DNA of 64,000 nt from Paenibacillus cremeus (GCF_007786445.1 NZ_VNJI01000009.1:1-64000), one strand, 5' to 3'; counted from the first letter of the stretch, positions 9,144 through 17,937 are shown. Notes: generated from the sequence alone by a model not told the origin. Numbers and translations: made by a program.

Positions 9144-9890
9144 CTACTTCAGCATCTTGCCCATGCGGCGCGCCGCCTCCATGAGGGTCGGCGCGATGTG
9201 TTTCATCTCCTCCACCGTCAGCCGGTTGGAGGGGCCGCTCACCGCGAGCGCGGCGATCAGCCGTTCCCCCCGCGCCAGAATGGGCGCGGCGACGGCGGCT
9301 GCGCCGGGCTCGCGCTCTTCTACGCTGGTGGCGTAGCCCAGCGTGCGCACTTCCTCCAGCTGCTGCAGGAACGCAGCTGGGGACACCGCCGCCTGGGACG
9401 GGGACGCGTCGTGCAGCAGGGACTGCTGCACCGCGGCGTCGGCGAAGGCGACGAGCACTTTGCTGGACGCGCCGACGTACAGCGGCAGTCGGGCGCCGAT
9501 CGGAGCCACGCGGCGGATCGCTTGGTTGCTCTGCACCGCTTGGACGCGCACGCGCTCCAAGCCGTCGCGCACATAGAGGCTGATCGTCTCGCCAAGCTGA
9601 TCGCGGAGCCGCTCCATCTCCGGCAGCAGGATGAGTGCCGGATCATCGCTGTGCGTCAAATTTGCGGAAAGCTCCCAGATGCGGAAGCCGAGCCGATACC
9701 GCTCTGAAGCCGGATTGCGGATGATGAAGCCCTTCCCTTCCAGCGAAGCCAGAAGCCGATGAACCGTGCTCTTATGAAGCCCAACCCGAACGGATATTTC
9801 CGTTAAGCTCAAATCCTCCGCCTCGGTAAAACATAATAAGATATCTAGAGCGCGTTCGACAGCGCGAACCGTCAGCTTTCCATCCTCCAC
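9144..9890 (-). CDS. IclR family transcriptional regulator
   Basis: A 248-aa regulator with an N-terminal winged helix-turn-helix (residues about 8-70; SLTEISVRVGLHKSTVHRLL is the recognition region) and a C-terminal IclR effector domain (about 80-245) ending in IAALAVSGPSNRL. The GTG start at 9890 is preferred over a GTG three codons upstream because GAGGAG is then 8 nt away. The gene converges on acnA. Its promoter has a TATAAT -10 followed immediately by a palindrome nearly identical to the one in the acnA leader, so autoregulation and control of acnA are plausible. The effector is unknown; IclR proteins typically sense small organic acids or sugars' breakdown products. Confidence 0.9.
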   Translation of the reverse strand: MEDGKLTVRAVERALDILLCFTEAEDLSLTEISVRVGLHKSTVHRLLASLEGKGFIIRNPASERYRLGFRIWELSANLTHSDDPALILLPEMERLRDQLGETISLYVRDGLERVRVQAVQSNQAIRRVAPIGARLPLYVGASSKVLVAFADAAVQQSLLHDASPSQAAVSPAAFLQQLEEVRTLGYATSVEEREPGAAAVAAPILARGERLIAALAVSGPSNRLTVEEMKHIAPTLMEAARRMGKMLK

Positions 9891-9912
9891 ACTTACCACT
9901 CCTCGAAAAACC

Positions 9913-9942
9913 GTTTCACTAGTTGAAATCTATTATAGCCCA
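9913..9942 (-). promoter_or_regulatory. IclR gene -10 box and operator-like palindrome
   Basis: Minus strand: TATAAT near 9934-9939, no convincing -35, followed by ATTTCA-N5-TGAAAC, the same half sites and spacing as at 6287-6303 (one base differs). The palindrome covers the start of transcription, consistent with autorepression. Confidence 0.5.
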
Positions 9943-10066
9943 TTTTAGCCCTTTTTAGTAGATTACTTTTTAGTCCTTTGGACCTGTTTCTATAAGCTGA
10001 GGGAATTGTCAGGAATTGGCGACTGTTACAACGAGATTACAGGGGGGTTACATTTTTCGATCCGCA

Positions 10067-10095
10067 TTGACGCTATGCCTTTCCCCTTATACTAT
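10067..10095 (+). promoter_or_regulatory. Sigma-A promoter of alpha/beta hydrolase gene
   Basis: -35 TTGACG (10067-10072), 17-bp spacer, -10 TACTAT (10090-10095). The transcript would start about 105 nt before the ATG at 10208. With the IclR promoter this accounts for the 317-nt gene-free stretch 9891-10207. Confidence 0.6.
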
Positions 10096-10207
10096 AAAAT
10101 TAACAGGCTCTCTATCCTTACTGCCAACAAGTCTTTTTGCCCCCGCATCTTTAGTATACCAGCGCAGGCATGTCTCGCAGACAGCTGCCAACAGAGGAGG
10201 ATCCCGA

Positions 10208-11239
10208 ATGGAGACTAATTCGTATTCTACCGTACCAGTTACTCAAACTGCCGCACCCGTCCTTAAACGGGCATCGCTCGTTCGCAGGCACAGGGGGTTG
10301 GTCTTCGCCCTGTTGTCGATCCTTCTCTTGTTGTTTAGTTTAACGATGGCCTTTCATGCCTTTGTGGCTTATACCTTAGCCAGACCGCATATCGATCCAT
10401 TGAAATCTAATCCTATGAAGGCTTTCGGGGCTGCGTATGAAAATGTGCAATTCCCCAGCCTAAACGATTCTTCCCAGCTCTCCGGATGGTACATTCCGGC
10501 TGCGGCTACGGCTGCGACGGCGTCGGAAACATCCCGACAAACGATTGTATTCTCCCACGGCTATGGCGGCAACCGCGAAGAAATCTGGGTGCCGATCTAC
10601 GACTTGGCCAAAGCCGTACACAATCTGGGGTACAACGTGCTGATGTTCGACTACGGCTACGTTCAGCCGCAATGGAATGTCACTGGAGGCCTGCGCGAAT
10701 CGCATGAGCTCCTCGGGGCCGTGCAGTACGCCAAGGACCGGGGGGCCGAAAAGGTCTTCGTCTGGGGCTTCTCTATGGGAGCAGGTACCGCCCTGCAGGC
10801 TGCGCTTCAAACGAAGGACATCGACGGGATGATCCTCGACAGCACCTTTGTGCTCGAACCGGACACCTTGTATCACAATATGAAGCAAACGGCTCATCTT
10901 CCGGAGTTTTCTCAGCCGCTCGTGCATATGTTTTTCCCTCTGATCAATGGGGTGAGCCTGAACCAAATTCCGTATCAAACGGTCAAAGAAACGCAGTATT
11001 CGATGCCGATCTTTTTCATCCATGGCAAGCAGGATTTGAAAGCGCCTTACGAGATGGCTGAGGGCATCTATCAGCAGCAAAAGAGCGACTCCGGCTCCCA
11101 GCTGTGGCTGCTGGAGGGCGATGGGCATGAGCTCATCTACCGCGCACATAAACGCGCTTATTTACAAATGACCACCGGGTTCCTCCAAACGCTGTCTTCA
11201 ACGCCGAGTGCACCCGTGAAGTACGGCTCATCGCGATAG
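10208..11239 (+). CDS. Membrane-anchored alpha/beta hydrolase
   Basis: A 343-aa hydrolase of the BAAT/S9-like group (similar in plan to B. subtilis YqkD). An uncleaved N-terminal membrane anchor (about residues 36-58) is followed by an alpha/beta hydrolase fold. The oxyanion/HG motif is FSHGYGGN, the nucleophile elbow is WGFSMGAGTAL, and the acid and His regions are FIHGKQDLKAPY and LLEGDGHELIYRAH. The start at 10208 has AGAGGAGG upstream; an earlier in-frame ATG lacks any ribosome site. It is likely active outside the membrane. The substrate is unknown. Confidence 0.85.
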   Translation: METNSYSTVPVTQTAAPVLKRASLVRRHRGLVFALLSILLLLFSLTMAFHAFVAYTLARPHIDPLKSNPMKAFGAAYENVQFPSLNDSSQLSGWYIPAAATAATASETSRQTIVFSHGYGGNREEIWVPIYDLAKAVHNLGYNVLMFDYGYVQPQWNVTGGLRESHELLGAVQYAKDRGAEKVFVWGFSMGAGTALQAALQTKDIDGMILDSTFVLEPDTLYHNMKQTAHLPEFSQPLVHMFFPLINGVSLNQIPYQTVKETQYSMPIFFIHGKQDLKAPYEMAEGIYQQQKSDSGSQLWLLEGDGHELIYRAHKRAYLQMTTGFLQTLSSTPSAPVKYGSSR

Positions 11240-11342
11240 AGCCGACGCATTCTTGCACATAGCCTGCCGCCTCCCCGAATACAATGTTTCGAAGGCCCGG
11301 ACCGCGTCCGGTGGCCGCCCGAGACGATGGGGAGGTTTTTTC

Positions 11343-12704
11343 ATGTTGGAAACGTACGGTTCTCTGGGGCCTCATCGAGTGCTGGAGGACATCCGATTTT
11401 GGAAGCTGCAGGAGGCCGAGCATACCTCCATGATCCAGGAGCTCGTCCCGATGCTGGAGCCCTCCTATGTCGCGCTCCTGCAGCAGTGGAATGCGCTGTT
11501 TCGCGAAACCGCAGAAGACGCGGAGCAGTGGAGGGAAACGATTCAGCACTCCAAAGGGCCAGTCAGCCCTTATATTGGCACGCGAGTGGACGAGTTGGTG
11601 AGGACAGCAATCGCTCAATCCCAGGAATATGTCAAGCACCTGCAGCTGTTAACCAAGCATAGCGATCCGCTAAAAAAGCACTCTGCAGCCCAAAAAAACG
11701 TTAAGCATATGATTCGTCAATCGGAGTATTTCCTTGACCTTCTAAGTAGGCTGGAGTCGGCCCCAGAAATGACTGAGGCTCCTGCAGGGGCGATGAGTGG
11801 TGCGGGTGGTGGGCAGGTGACTCGCTCCGAGGCAGGATCGGGCTCGGGTTCAGGTTTAGGTTCAGGTTCGAGTTCAGGTTTGGGGAAGGTGACACCAGCC
11901 GCTCGGAGTAAAGAGAAAGAAGAGCGGGTTTATCTACATATTCATGGGATTGCTCAGGAGGAGCCGCAACTCGAGAGGGTTTCGCTGCTCGCTGCTGCTT
12001 CTAACCTTGGTCCGGCCGTTGATCTTACCGCTACCCAAGAGGGAGTTTGGTCCGGTCTCGAGCCATCTACCGTCCCTCCAGTGCCCATCGGTGGTCATCG
12101 CCTGCCACCTCTGCCTTATCCTTACTCGGCGCTGGAGCCTTACATGGATGCCGCAACGATACAGGTGCACCATGCCGTCCATCATCAGCGCTATGTTGAT
12201 GGCTTGAACCAAGCGGAGATCAGGCTGGCTGAGGCGCGGGAGTGCGGTGATTTCTCGTTTCTCCGCCATTGGCAGCGAGCTTTAGACCTTCATGGTGCAG
12301 GGCATTATCTGCATACCCTCTTCTGGCACAGCATGAAGCCAAAGGGGGGCGGCGAACCGAAGGGCGCTCTAGAAGCCGAGATGAAGCGAAGCTTTGGCAG
12401 CTTCGAATCGTTCCGTGAGCATTTCAGCGCCGCCGCCTCACAAGTGGAGGGCGGAGGCTGGGTGCTGCTCGTCTGGAGCCCCCGCAGTCATCGGCTGGAA
12501 GTTTTGCAAACCGAGAAGCACCAGTACCTCTCTCCATGGGAGGTACTTCCCCTCCTCGTGCTGGATGTGTGGGAGCACGCCTATTACCACCAATATGCTC
12601 ATGATCGTTCCAGCTATATCTCCGCCTGGTGGAACCTCGTGAATTGGGATTATGTAGAGGCGCGATATGTTAGCGCGTGCAGTCTCCGGTGGCCGCCATT
12701 ATAA
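11343..12704 (+). CDS. Fe/Mn superoxide dismutase with DUF2935-like N-terminal domain
   Basis: A 453-aa fusion. Residues about 1-140 form a helical domain beginning with LEDIRFWKLQEAEHTSMIQ and resembling part of the DUF2935 (ferritin-like) family. Residues about 155-190 are a Gly/Ser linker (repeated GSG units). Residues about 250-450 are a complete Fe/Mn-SOD: HRLPPLPYPYSALEPYM, ligand His in QVHHAVHHQRYV, second His in GAGHYLHTLFW, and Asp/His in [12 protein letters not shown]. All four metal ligands are present. The usual Asn of the N-H-x-x-F-W motif is Leu. GGGGAGG precedes the ATG at 11343. B. subtilis SodF is a shorter relative with an N-terminal extension. A classical SodA is encoded at 26333. 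Confidence 0.85.
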   Translation: MLETYGSLGPHRVLEDIRFWKLQEAEHTSMIQELVPMLEPSYVALLQQWNALFRETAEDAEQWRETIQHSKGPVSPYIGTRVDELVRTAIAQSQEYVKHLQLLTKHSDPLKKHSAAQKNVKHMIRQSEYFLDLLSRLESAPEMTEAPAGAMSGAGGGQVTRSEAGSGSGSGLGSGSSSGLGKVTPAARSKEKEERVYLHIHGIAQEEPQLERVSLLAAASNLGPAVDLTATQEGVWSGLEPSTVPPVPIGGHRLPPLPYPYSALEPYMDAATIQVHHAVHHQRYVDGLNQAEIRLAEARECGDFSFLRHWQRALDLHGAGHYLHTLFWHSMKPKGGGEPKGALEAEMKRSFGSFESFREHFSAAASQVEGGGWVLLVWSPRSHRLEVLQTEKHQYLSPWEVLPLLVLDVWEHAYYHQYAHDRSSYISAWWNLVNWDYVEARYVSACSLRWPPL

Positions 12705-12721
12705 CTTTGAAAATACAAAAA

Positions 12722-12749
12722 AGCTGTCCCCTAAGGTTCAGGGACAGCT
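12722..12749. terminator. Terminator between convergent SOD fusion gene and murQ
   Basis: 9-bp perfect stem (AGCTGTCCC with GGGACAGCT), 10-nt loop. On the minus strand it is followed by six T residues, on the plus strand by a weaker T-rich stretch. It ends the seven-gene mur operon. Confidence 0.85.
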
Positions 12750-12756
12750 ATTGGTT

Positions 12757-13671
12757 TTACTTGCTTTGGCTTAGCAGATTCACGGCTTCGCCGAAATGTC
12801 CACGCGCTTGCGTGAGTGCTGCTTCCGCCGGCGCACTGCCGATACCAAACATAATCATCAAAATCGCGATTCGTGCATCTCCGCCGGCTTCCATTCCCGC
12901 ACGGCGCGCAGACTCTTCATCGGCACCTGTAGCGTCGCGAATGATGCGCACCATCCGCTCCCGAAGCTTCTGATTGGTTGCTTGCATATTGACCATCAGG
13001 TTGCCGTAGACTTTCCCCAGCCTGATCATGGCGGTGGTCGATATCATGTTGAGCACCATTTTCTGTGCGGTGCCCGCCTTAAGCCGTGTCGATCCAGTAA
13101 CGATCTCCGGACCGACCGCGACCTCAATCGGGTACTTCACTTCAGCGCTCAGCGGCGCATTCTGGTTGCAGCTGATCCCAACGGTCGGAATCCCGAGGCG
13201 GTTCGCTTCGCGCATCGCGCCAATGACATATGGCGTCGTCCCGCTCGCTGCAATCCCGACCACGACATCGCCGGGTTGCACCATAGCAGCCAACGTCCGG
13301 GCTCCTTCCTCCGAATCATCCTCCGCATTCTCTACCGCAGAACGGATGGCTACTTCTCCGCCTGCGATGATCCCATTGACCAGCTCCGGCGATACGCCGA
13401 AGGTAGGGGGGCATTCCGAAGCATCTAGGATGCCTAAACGACCGCTCGTACCGGCCCCGATATAAAACAGCCTGCCGCCGCGTGTCATGACCTCCACAAC
13501 CGCCTCGATCGCGGCTGTGATTTGCGGAAGCGCATCCTTCACTTTCAGCGCTACCGTCTGGTCTTCCTCGTTGATTAGCGTCACAATCTCTTGAACGTTC
13601 AGGCGGTCAAGGTGCTGTGATTTCTCGTTTCTCTGCTCCGTTACCGGATGGTGCTTCGCTTTCTGCGTCAC
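12757..13671 (-). CDS. murQ: N-acetylmuramic acid 6-phosphate etherase MurQ
   Basis: Cleaves the lactyl ether of MurNAc-6-phosphate, giving GlcNAc-6-phosphate and D-lactate, the key step of peptidoglycan sugar salvage. Its 304 aa match the family. The SIS domain shows FYIGAGTSGRLGILDASECPPTFG, with the catalytic Glu in the ASECPP motif, and the second acidic motif AEDDSEEGA. A C-terminal UBA-like helical segment (RRAGMEAGGDARIAILMI) is also typical. GTG start with AGGAGG nine nt upstream. It is the last gene of the operon starting at murR, 64 nt after the kinase, and is followed by the terminator at 12722-12749. Confidence 0.95.
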   Translation of the reverse strand: MTQKAKHHPVTEQRNEKSQHLDRLNVQEIVTLINEEDQTVALKVKDALPQITAAIEAVVEVMTRGGRLFYIGAGTSGRLGILDASECPPTFGVSPELVNGIIAGGEVAIRSAVENAEDDSEEGARTLAAMVQPGDVVVGIAASGTTPYVIGAMREANRLGIPTVGISCNQNAPLSAEVKYPIEVAVGPEIVTGSTRLKAGTAQKMVLNMISTTAMIRLGKVYGNLMVNMQATNQKLRERMVRIIRDATGADEESARRAGMEAGGDARIAILMIMFGIGSAPAEAALTQARGHFGEAVNLLSQSK

Positions 13672-13719
13672 GTTACCTTTCCTCCTTCATTACATATTTC
13701 AATATATAAACCAATCCTT

Positions 13720-13749
13720 ATTACAATAATCTGGATTACAATAATCTGG
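13720..13749. repeat. Perfect 15-bp tandem duplication over kinase stop codon
   Basis: ATTACAATAATCTGG occurs at 13720-13734 and again at 13735-13749 with no gap. The duplicated unit contains the last codons and the stop of the kinase gene, so the stop and preceding RLL codons are repeated just downstream. Confidence 0.9.
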
Positions 13750-14779
13750 TAATCGATGCTTCCATCCGAGTCTTCATTGCTTCGGTCAATTCAAGACCAT
13801 GCTCCTGCAAGGCAAGCAGGTACGCTCCAATCACAGGAGGACGCTCCAAAAGCTGCACATCGAAGGCCCCTGTACGCATCGTCGGGGTGGCCAGAAACTG
13901 CTTCAAGAACCAGGCGTCATTGAACAAGCCGCCACTCAGCACAAGCGTCATCACGCCATGGCTTGCAAGTGGATCACCCGTAAGCGGCAATCCCATTCTC
14001 GTCGCTGCCGTTCGAACCAATGCTTCCAGGCATTCAACTGCTTCCTCCACCAGGCCTACGGCCACCGAGTCACCCTCAGCGGCGGCACGCACCACGAGCT
14101 TGGACCCATCCGCAATCGCCGTCCGGATATTGTCTTGTCCATAAATGGTATTGATCAGCTGCTCCGGTCTCTCCAACGACCAACGATCGAGCACCAGCGA
14201 AGTCAACGCCGTGGCTTCCCCTCGGCCATCGTACGCTCGCATGACGGCGAGCAGCGCCTGCCGTCCTAGATCAAAGCCACTGCCTTCATCGCCAAGCAAG
14301 TACCCCCAGCCGCCAACGCGGACAAACGTATCGGTAGCCGGATCGAAGCCATAAGCAATCGAGCCAGTACCGGAAATGAGCGCTATGCCCCGCTGACCCC
14401 ACGTTCCCGCAATCAAGGCCGTTACCGCATCGTTATGAACGGTAATCGCCACTTCATCCGGCAATTCCGTACGCAGCCAATCCTGAACACGCTGTCGGTC
14501 CTCCGGACGATCACTCCCCGCGAGGCCTAGAAATACTCCCCCCAGCTGAGAGGCCGGTGTCCCCGTCTTTTCCAGCACATCCTGAATCAGCGTCAGGAGA
14601 ACGCGCTGCACTTCCTCCCAGGGACGGGACTTCACACTGCTCGATTCCCCTCGGCTCATCGCCAAAATAGTGCCGTCTGGCTCGCCAAGGATGCATACCG
14701 TCTTCGTTCCGCCGCCGTCAATGCCGATGAACCGTTGGCCCTCCATACGGCGTTCCATCGCGGATGATTCCGTCGTCAT
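13736..14779 (-). CDS. murK: BadF/BadG-type sugar kinase, probable MurNAc/GlcNAc kinase
   Basis: A 347-aa ASKHA-fold kinase beginning with the phosphate-binding IGIDGGGTKTVCILG, then NDAVTALIAGTWG near residue 130, LISGTGSIAYGFD near 153, and GGWGYLLGDEGSGFDLG near 176. This is the N-acetylglucosamine kinase / BadF ATPase group, which includes MurK of Clostridium acetobutylicum, an enzyme that phosphorylates MurNAc and GlcNAc at O6. Placed between a sugar ABC importer and murQ, it would supply MurNAc-6-phosphate from non-phosphorylated MurNAc. The ATG is one base after the permease stop; an alternative start seven codons in is possible. Symbol by context and family, not proven. Confidence 0.82.
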   Translation of the reverse strand: MTTESSAMERRMEGQRFIGIDGGGTKTVCILGEPDGTILAMSRGESSSVKSRPWEEVQRVLLTLIQDVLEKTGTPASQLGGVFLGLAGSDRPEDRQRVQDWLRTELPDEVAITVHNDAVTALIAGTWGQRGIALISGTGSIAYGFDPATDTFVRVGGWGYLLGDEGSGFDLGRQALLAVMRAYDGRGEATALTSLVLDRWSLERPEQLINTIYGQDNIRTAIADGSKLVVRAAAEGDSVAVGLVEEAVECLEALVRTAATRMGLPLTGDPLASHGVMTLVLSGGLFNDAWFLKQFLATPTMRTGAFDVQLLERPPVIGAYLLALQEHGLELTEAMKTRMEASITRLL

Positions 14780-14780
14780 C

Positions 14781-15605
14781 CTACTTCACCGCCCCTGCCG
14801 TCATACCTTCCATGAACTGTCTGGAAGCCAGGAAGAACAAGACGATCATAGGCAGCGACGCCAGCGTCAACCCGGCAAACAGCATACTCAGATCCGTGGA
14901 ATACTGACCGAACAGCGAAAGCATGCCAACCGGAATGGTCTTTTTCAAATCGTCCTGCACGAAAATTAACGGGAAAAAGAAATCGTTCCACGCCATGATG
15001 AAGTTCATAATCATCACGGTTCCCAGGGCGGGACGGATAAGCGGTACCAATACATGCAGCATCACGCCAAAATCCGACGCTCCGTCGATTCTCGCCGCTT
15101 CCTCCAGCTCCTTCGGCAGCGTCCGAAAGAAGCCGGTTAAAATCAGGATCGCAAGCGGCAGCCCGATCGCTGTATATACACTGATCAAAGACCAGAGGCT
15201 ATTCAACAAGGACAGCTGTTTCATTAATAAAAACAGAGGGACGATCCCTAGCTTGATCGGAATCATCATCCCCAACAGGAAAAAGAAGAACAGTGCTGCG
15301 TTCCAGCGGAACGGGTATCTGGCAATATAAAACGAAGCCATGACCGCGAACAGCAAAATCAGAGCCACAGACAGGACACTGACGACCGCGCTGTTCCAAA
15401 AATACGTTGCAAACGGAATCTGCTTCAGCAGCTTGCTGTACGCTGTGAACGACATGGTGGATGGCAGCGACAGCGGATTTTTCAAAATCTGAATGTTGGT
15501 TTTTAAAGAGGAGGTCAGCATCAGGAAAATCGGATACAAACTGACCAGTGCTCCCAAGTACGCGAGTACGTATTGGAATCCCCGAAATGAGCGATTCGTT
15601 TTCAT
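14781..15605 (-). CDS. Carbohydrate ABC transporter permease (MalG type)
   Basis: A 274-aa inner component of a CUT1-type sugar importer with six predicted membrane helices. The conserved cytoplasmic loop is visible near residue 176: EEAARIDGASDFGVMLHVLVPLIRPAL. N-terminus with LVSLYPIFLMLTSSLKT is typical for MalG/LacG-like subunits. GAGAGGAGG precedes the ATG. It follows its partner permease by 18 nt and precedes the kinase by one base. Inferred substrate: MurNAc or a MurNAc-containing fragment. No ATPase gene is present; a shared MsmX-type ATPase elsewhere would be needed. Confidence 0.93.
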   Translation of the reverse strand: MKTNRSFRGFQYVLAYLGALVSLYPIFLMLTSSLKTNIQILKNPLSLPSTMSFTAYSKLLKQIPFATYFWNSAVVSVLSVALILLFAVMASFYIARYPFRWNAALFFFFLLGMMIPIKLGIVPLFLLMKQLSLLNSLWSLISVYTAIGLPLAILILTGFFRTLPKELEEAARIDGASDFGVMLHVLVPLIRPALGTVMIMNFIMAWNDFFFPLIFVQDDLKKTIPVGMLSLFGQYSTDLSMLFAGLTLASLPMIVLFFLASRQFMEGMTAGAVK

Positions 15606-15623
15606 TAAGATCTGCCTCCTCTC

Positions 15624-16553
15624 TTAGTTTTGTGCCTGCTGATTACGGGTAAAGTACAGGAACAAGCCGGAAATCGTGGCAATAATAAAGAACAGGACTA
15701 CCGCTAGCGCCGAACCTAGACCCAGTGCAACGGAATCGCCGCCCGACGAACCGCCGAAAGCGATGCGATAGAAGAATACCGCCAGTGTATCGGTCGTGTT
15801 GTAAGGCTCCCCTTGCGAGCCTTCCATGGCATAAATGAGCTCAAACGCTTCGAACGCATGAATAAACGTAAATACCGTCACGATAATGAGCGACTGGCTC
15901 ATCATCGGCAGGATCATGGAGCGGATCAGACGGAAGCCTTGGACTCCATCCAGCCGCGCCGCTTCAAGGACTTCCACCGAAATGGCCTGAAGGCCGGCCA
16001 GGAAAATCAGCATCGTAAAGCCCACGCCGAACCAGCTGTTGACGATCGTAATTGAAGTTAGCGCCGTAGCCGGGTCCCCGAGCCAAGGTTTGGCCCAGGA
16101 CACCAGCCCGATCTTTTTGAGCAGCACATTGACTACGCCGTTATTCGGATTGAGCATCAGCTTCCATAAGAAGCCTACGACGATGACCGAGAGCAGCCGG
16201 GGTAAAAAGTACGCCATTTTCAAAAAGCCTGCGCCCTTCACCTTGCTGTAGATGAGATAGGCGAGAATAAACGCGAACACGTTCTGCACCAGCATCTCGA
16301 TCACGAAGTAGTACAAGTTATGCCCGAAGGCATTCCAGAACAAATGATTGAACGGCTCTTTGGTGAACAAATCTACAAAATTGGCAAGCCCCACGAACTG
16401 TCCGCGAATAAGCCCTTTCCAATCGTAGAAGCTGTACCCGAACGCCGCCGCAATCGGATAAATCACGAACAAAGTGTAAATTGCGAGGGCAGGAATCGGG
16501 AACAGATGAACTGCTCCCTTTTTCCACCCGGACGATTTGGCCAAGTTATTCAT
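15624..16553 (-). CDS. Carbohydrate ABC transporter permease (MalF type)
   Basis: A 309-aa membrane subunit of the CUT1 importer with six to seven helices. The N-terminal helix contains FPIPALAIYTLFVIYPIAAAF and the permease EAA loop is LEAARLDGVQGFRLIRSMILPMM near residue 200. AAGGTGTGGGGGC precedes the start. It lies 47 nt downstream of the binding-protein gene. It pairs with the MalG-type subunit to form the translocation pore. Confidence 0.93.
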   Translation of the reverse strand: MNNLAKSSGWKKGAVHLFPIPALAIYTLFVIYPIAAAFGYSFYDWKGLIRGQFVGLANFVDLFTKEPFNHLFWNAFGHNLYYFVIEMLVQNVFAFILAYLIYSKVKGAGFLKMAYFLPRLLSVIVVGFLWKLMLNPNNGVVNVLLKKIGLVSWAKPWLGDPATALTSITIVNSWFGVGFTMLIFLAGLQAISVEVLEAARLDGVQGFRLIRSMILPMMSQSLIIVTVFTFIHAFEAFELIYAMEGSQGEPYNTTDTLAVFFYRIAFGGSSGGDSVALGLGSALAVVLFFIIATISGLFLYFTRNQQAQN

Positions 16554-16600
16554 GCCCCCACACCTTTCTTAGCTTAATAGCAAAGCTAGCTTCATTGCGA

Positions 16601-17896
16601 TTATTTCTTAGGCTTGAACCATGTATCCGCACTCTTTTGAACATCATCTGTTACTTGCTCTGGTGTCAATTTGTTCAAATACATGCCTTGAAGCGAGTTT
16701 TCCAACGTTGCTTTCGTCGTTGGGTTACCCGAGCCGAAATATACAACGGCTGCATAAGGTGTGGAGATCGTGTCAGCATATTTCGAGATTTTTGCTACCA
16801 GCGGATCTTTAGCCGCAATGCCAGGGATCGTGCTTGGTTTTTGCAGCTCGTTAACAGCCAGCGTACCGAACTCTTTCGTCGTCAAGAACTCCATAAATTT
16901 CAGCGCTTCTTGCTTGTGTGCAGACTTCGCGTTCACTGCAAACGATCCGTCCACCCAAGTCGTTACCGTTGGCTTGCCATCCGCTTTCACCGGCGGCACT
17001 GGAAACACATCCATTTGCAGATCCGGATTCGTCTTCTTCATGACCGCGTACTCCCAGTCACCCATGATCATCATGGCAGCCTGCTCTGTTACAAACATGT
17101 TCCGCATGTCGTCCATGCTGATTCCAACGTAGTTGTCAGGGAAATAAGGCGTCAAATCCTTCATTTGCTTCATGGAATTCACGAATTCAGGGCTCTTGAA
17201 GTTGGCATCGCCAGACAGAATTTTCTTCACAAAATCGGTACCGTATACGGACGGTCCGAGCGCACCTTGCGTCAAGGAAAGGATCCAGCCTTCTTTGGAG
17301 CCGAATGCGAACGGGGTCACTTTATTTTTCTTCAGCGTATCCGCGATTTTAATCAGGTCGTCGAAGGTTTTTGGCTCTTGCAGATTGTATTTCTGGAAAA
17401 TTTTCTTGTTGTAAAACACTTGCGTCGAGCTGAATACCGTAGGCACACCGTAAACCTTGCCGTTGCTGCCTGTAGCTGCAAGCAGTGTATCCTTCGAAAA
17501 CACGCTCATGCCTTTGATATTATCGAGCGGCTCCAAGTAGCCTGCATCCGCCAACGCTGCGCCTGCTGCGTATGGACGAAGGTGAATGATATCCGGACCG
17601 CTGCCGCTTTGTAGAGCCGTGTTCAAGGCTGTGTTGTATTCTGTATTTTTAGTCGGTTTAAATTCCAAATCAATGTTCGGGTTGCTCTTCTTAAATTCGG
17701 CGATGATTTTGGCATAGGCATCGACATCTTCTGTCCGCCAGCTGCCGATTGTCAGCTTTACTTTTTCTTGATTGGCGGCTGGTGCAGGGGTGGTGGTAGT
17801 GTTCGGTTGTGCCGTGTTGGTATTGTTGCTGCTGCACGCGGCCAGCATGGAAGTTGCAGCGACGATCGTTAATGCCCCACTAAGTACACGTTTCAT
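16601..17896 (-). CDS. Sugar ABC transporter substrate-binding lipoprotein
   Basis: A 431-aa extracellular solute-binding protein, family 1. The lipoprotein signal MKRVLSGALTIVAATSMLAAC places the lipid-anchored Cys at residue 21, followed by an Asn/Thr/Pro-rich linker. WRTEDVDAYAKIIAEFKKSNPNI marks the start of the mature lobe; GDWEYAVMKK and VDGSFAVNAKS are typical CUT1 binding-protein segments. The start at 17896 is favoured by AAAGGGAGG; an upstream in-frame ATG would spoil the signal peptide. It would capture MurNAc or small muropeptide sugars for the adjacent permeases. Specificity is inferred from operon context only. Confidence 0.92.
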   Translation of the reverse strand: MKRVLSGALTIVAATSMLAACSSNNTNTAQPNTTTTPAPAANQEKVKLTIGSWRTEDVDAYAKIIAEFKKSNPNIDLEFKPTKNTEYNTALNTALQSGSGPDIIHLRPYAAGAALADAGYLEPLDNIKGMSVFSKDTLLAATGSNGKVYGVPTVFSSTQVFYNKKIFQKYNLQEPKTFDDLIKIADTLKKNKVTPFAFGSKEGWILSLTQGALGPSVYGTDFVKKILSGDANFKSPEFVNSMKQMKDLTPYFPDNYVGISMDDMRNMFVTEQAAMMIMGDWEYAVMKKTNPDLQMDVFPVPPVKADGKPTVTTWVDGSFAVNAKSAHKQEALKFMEFLTTKEFGTLAVNELQKPSTIPGIAAKDPLVAKISKYADTISTPYAAVVYFGSGNPTTKATLENSLQGMYLNKLTPEQVTDDVQKSADTWFKPKK

Positions 17897-17937
17897 AGAA
17901 AAAAGCCTCCCTTTAATTTGTGCTTCTATGTTTAACC

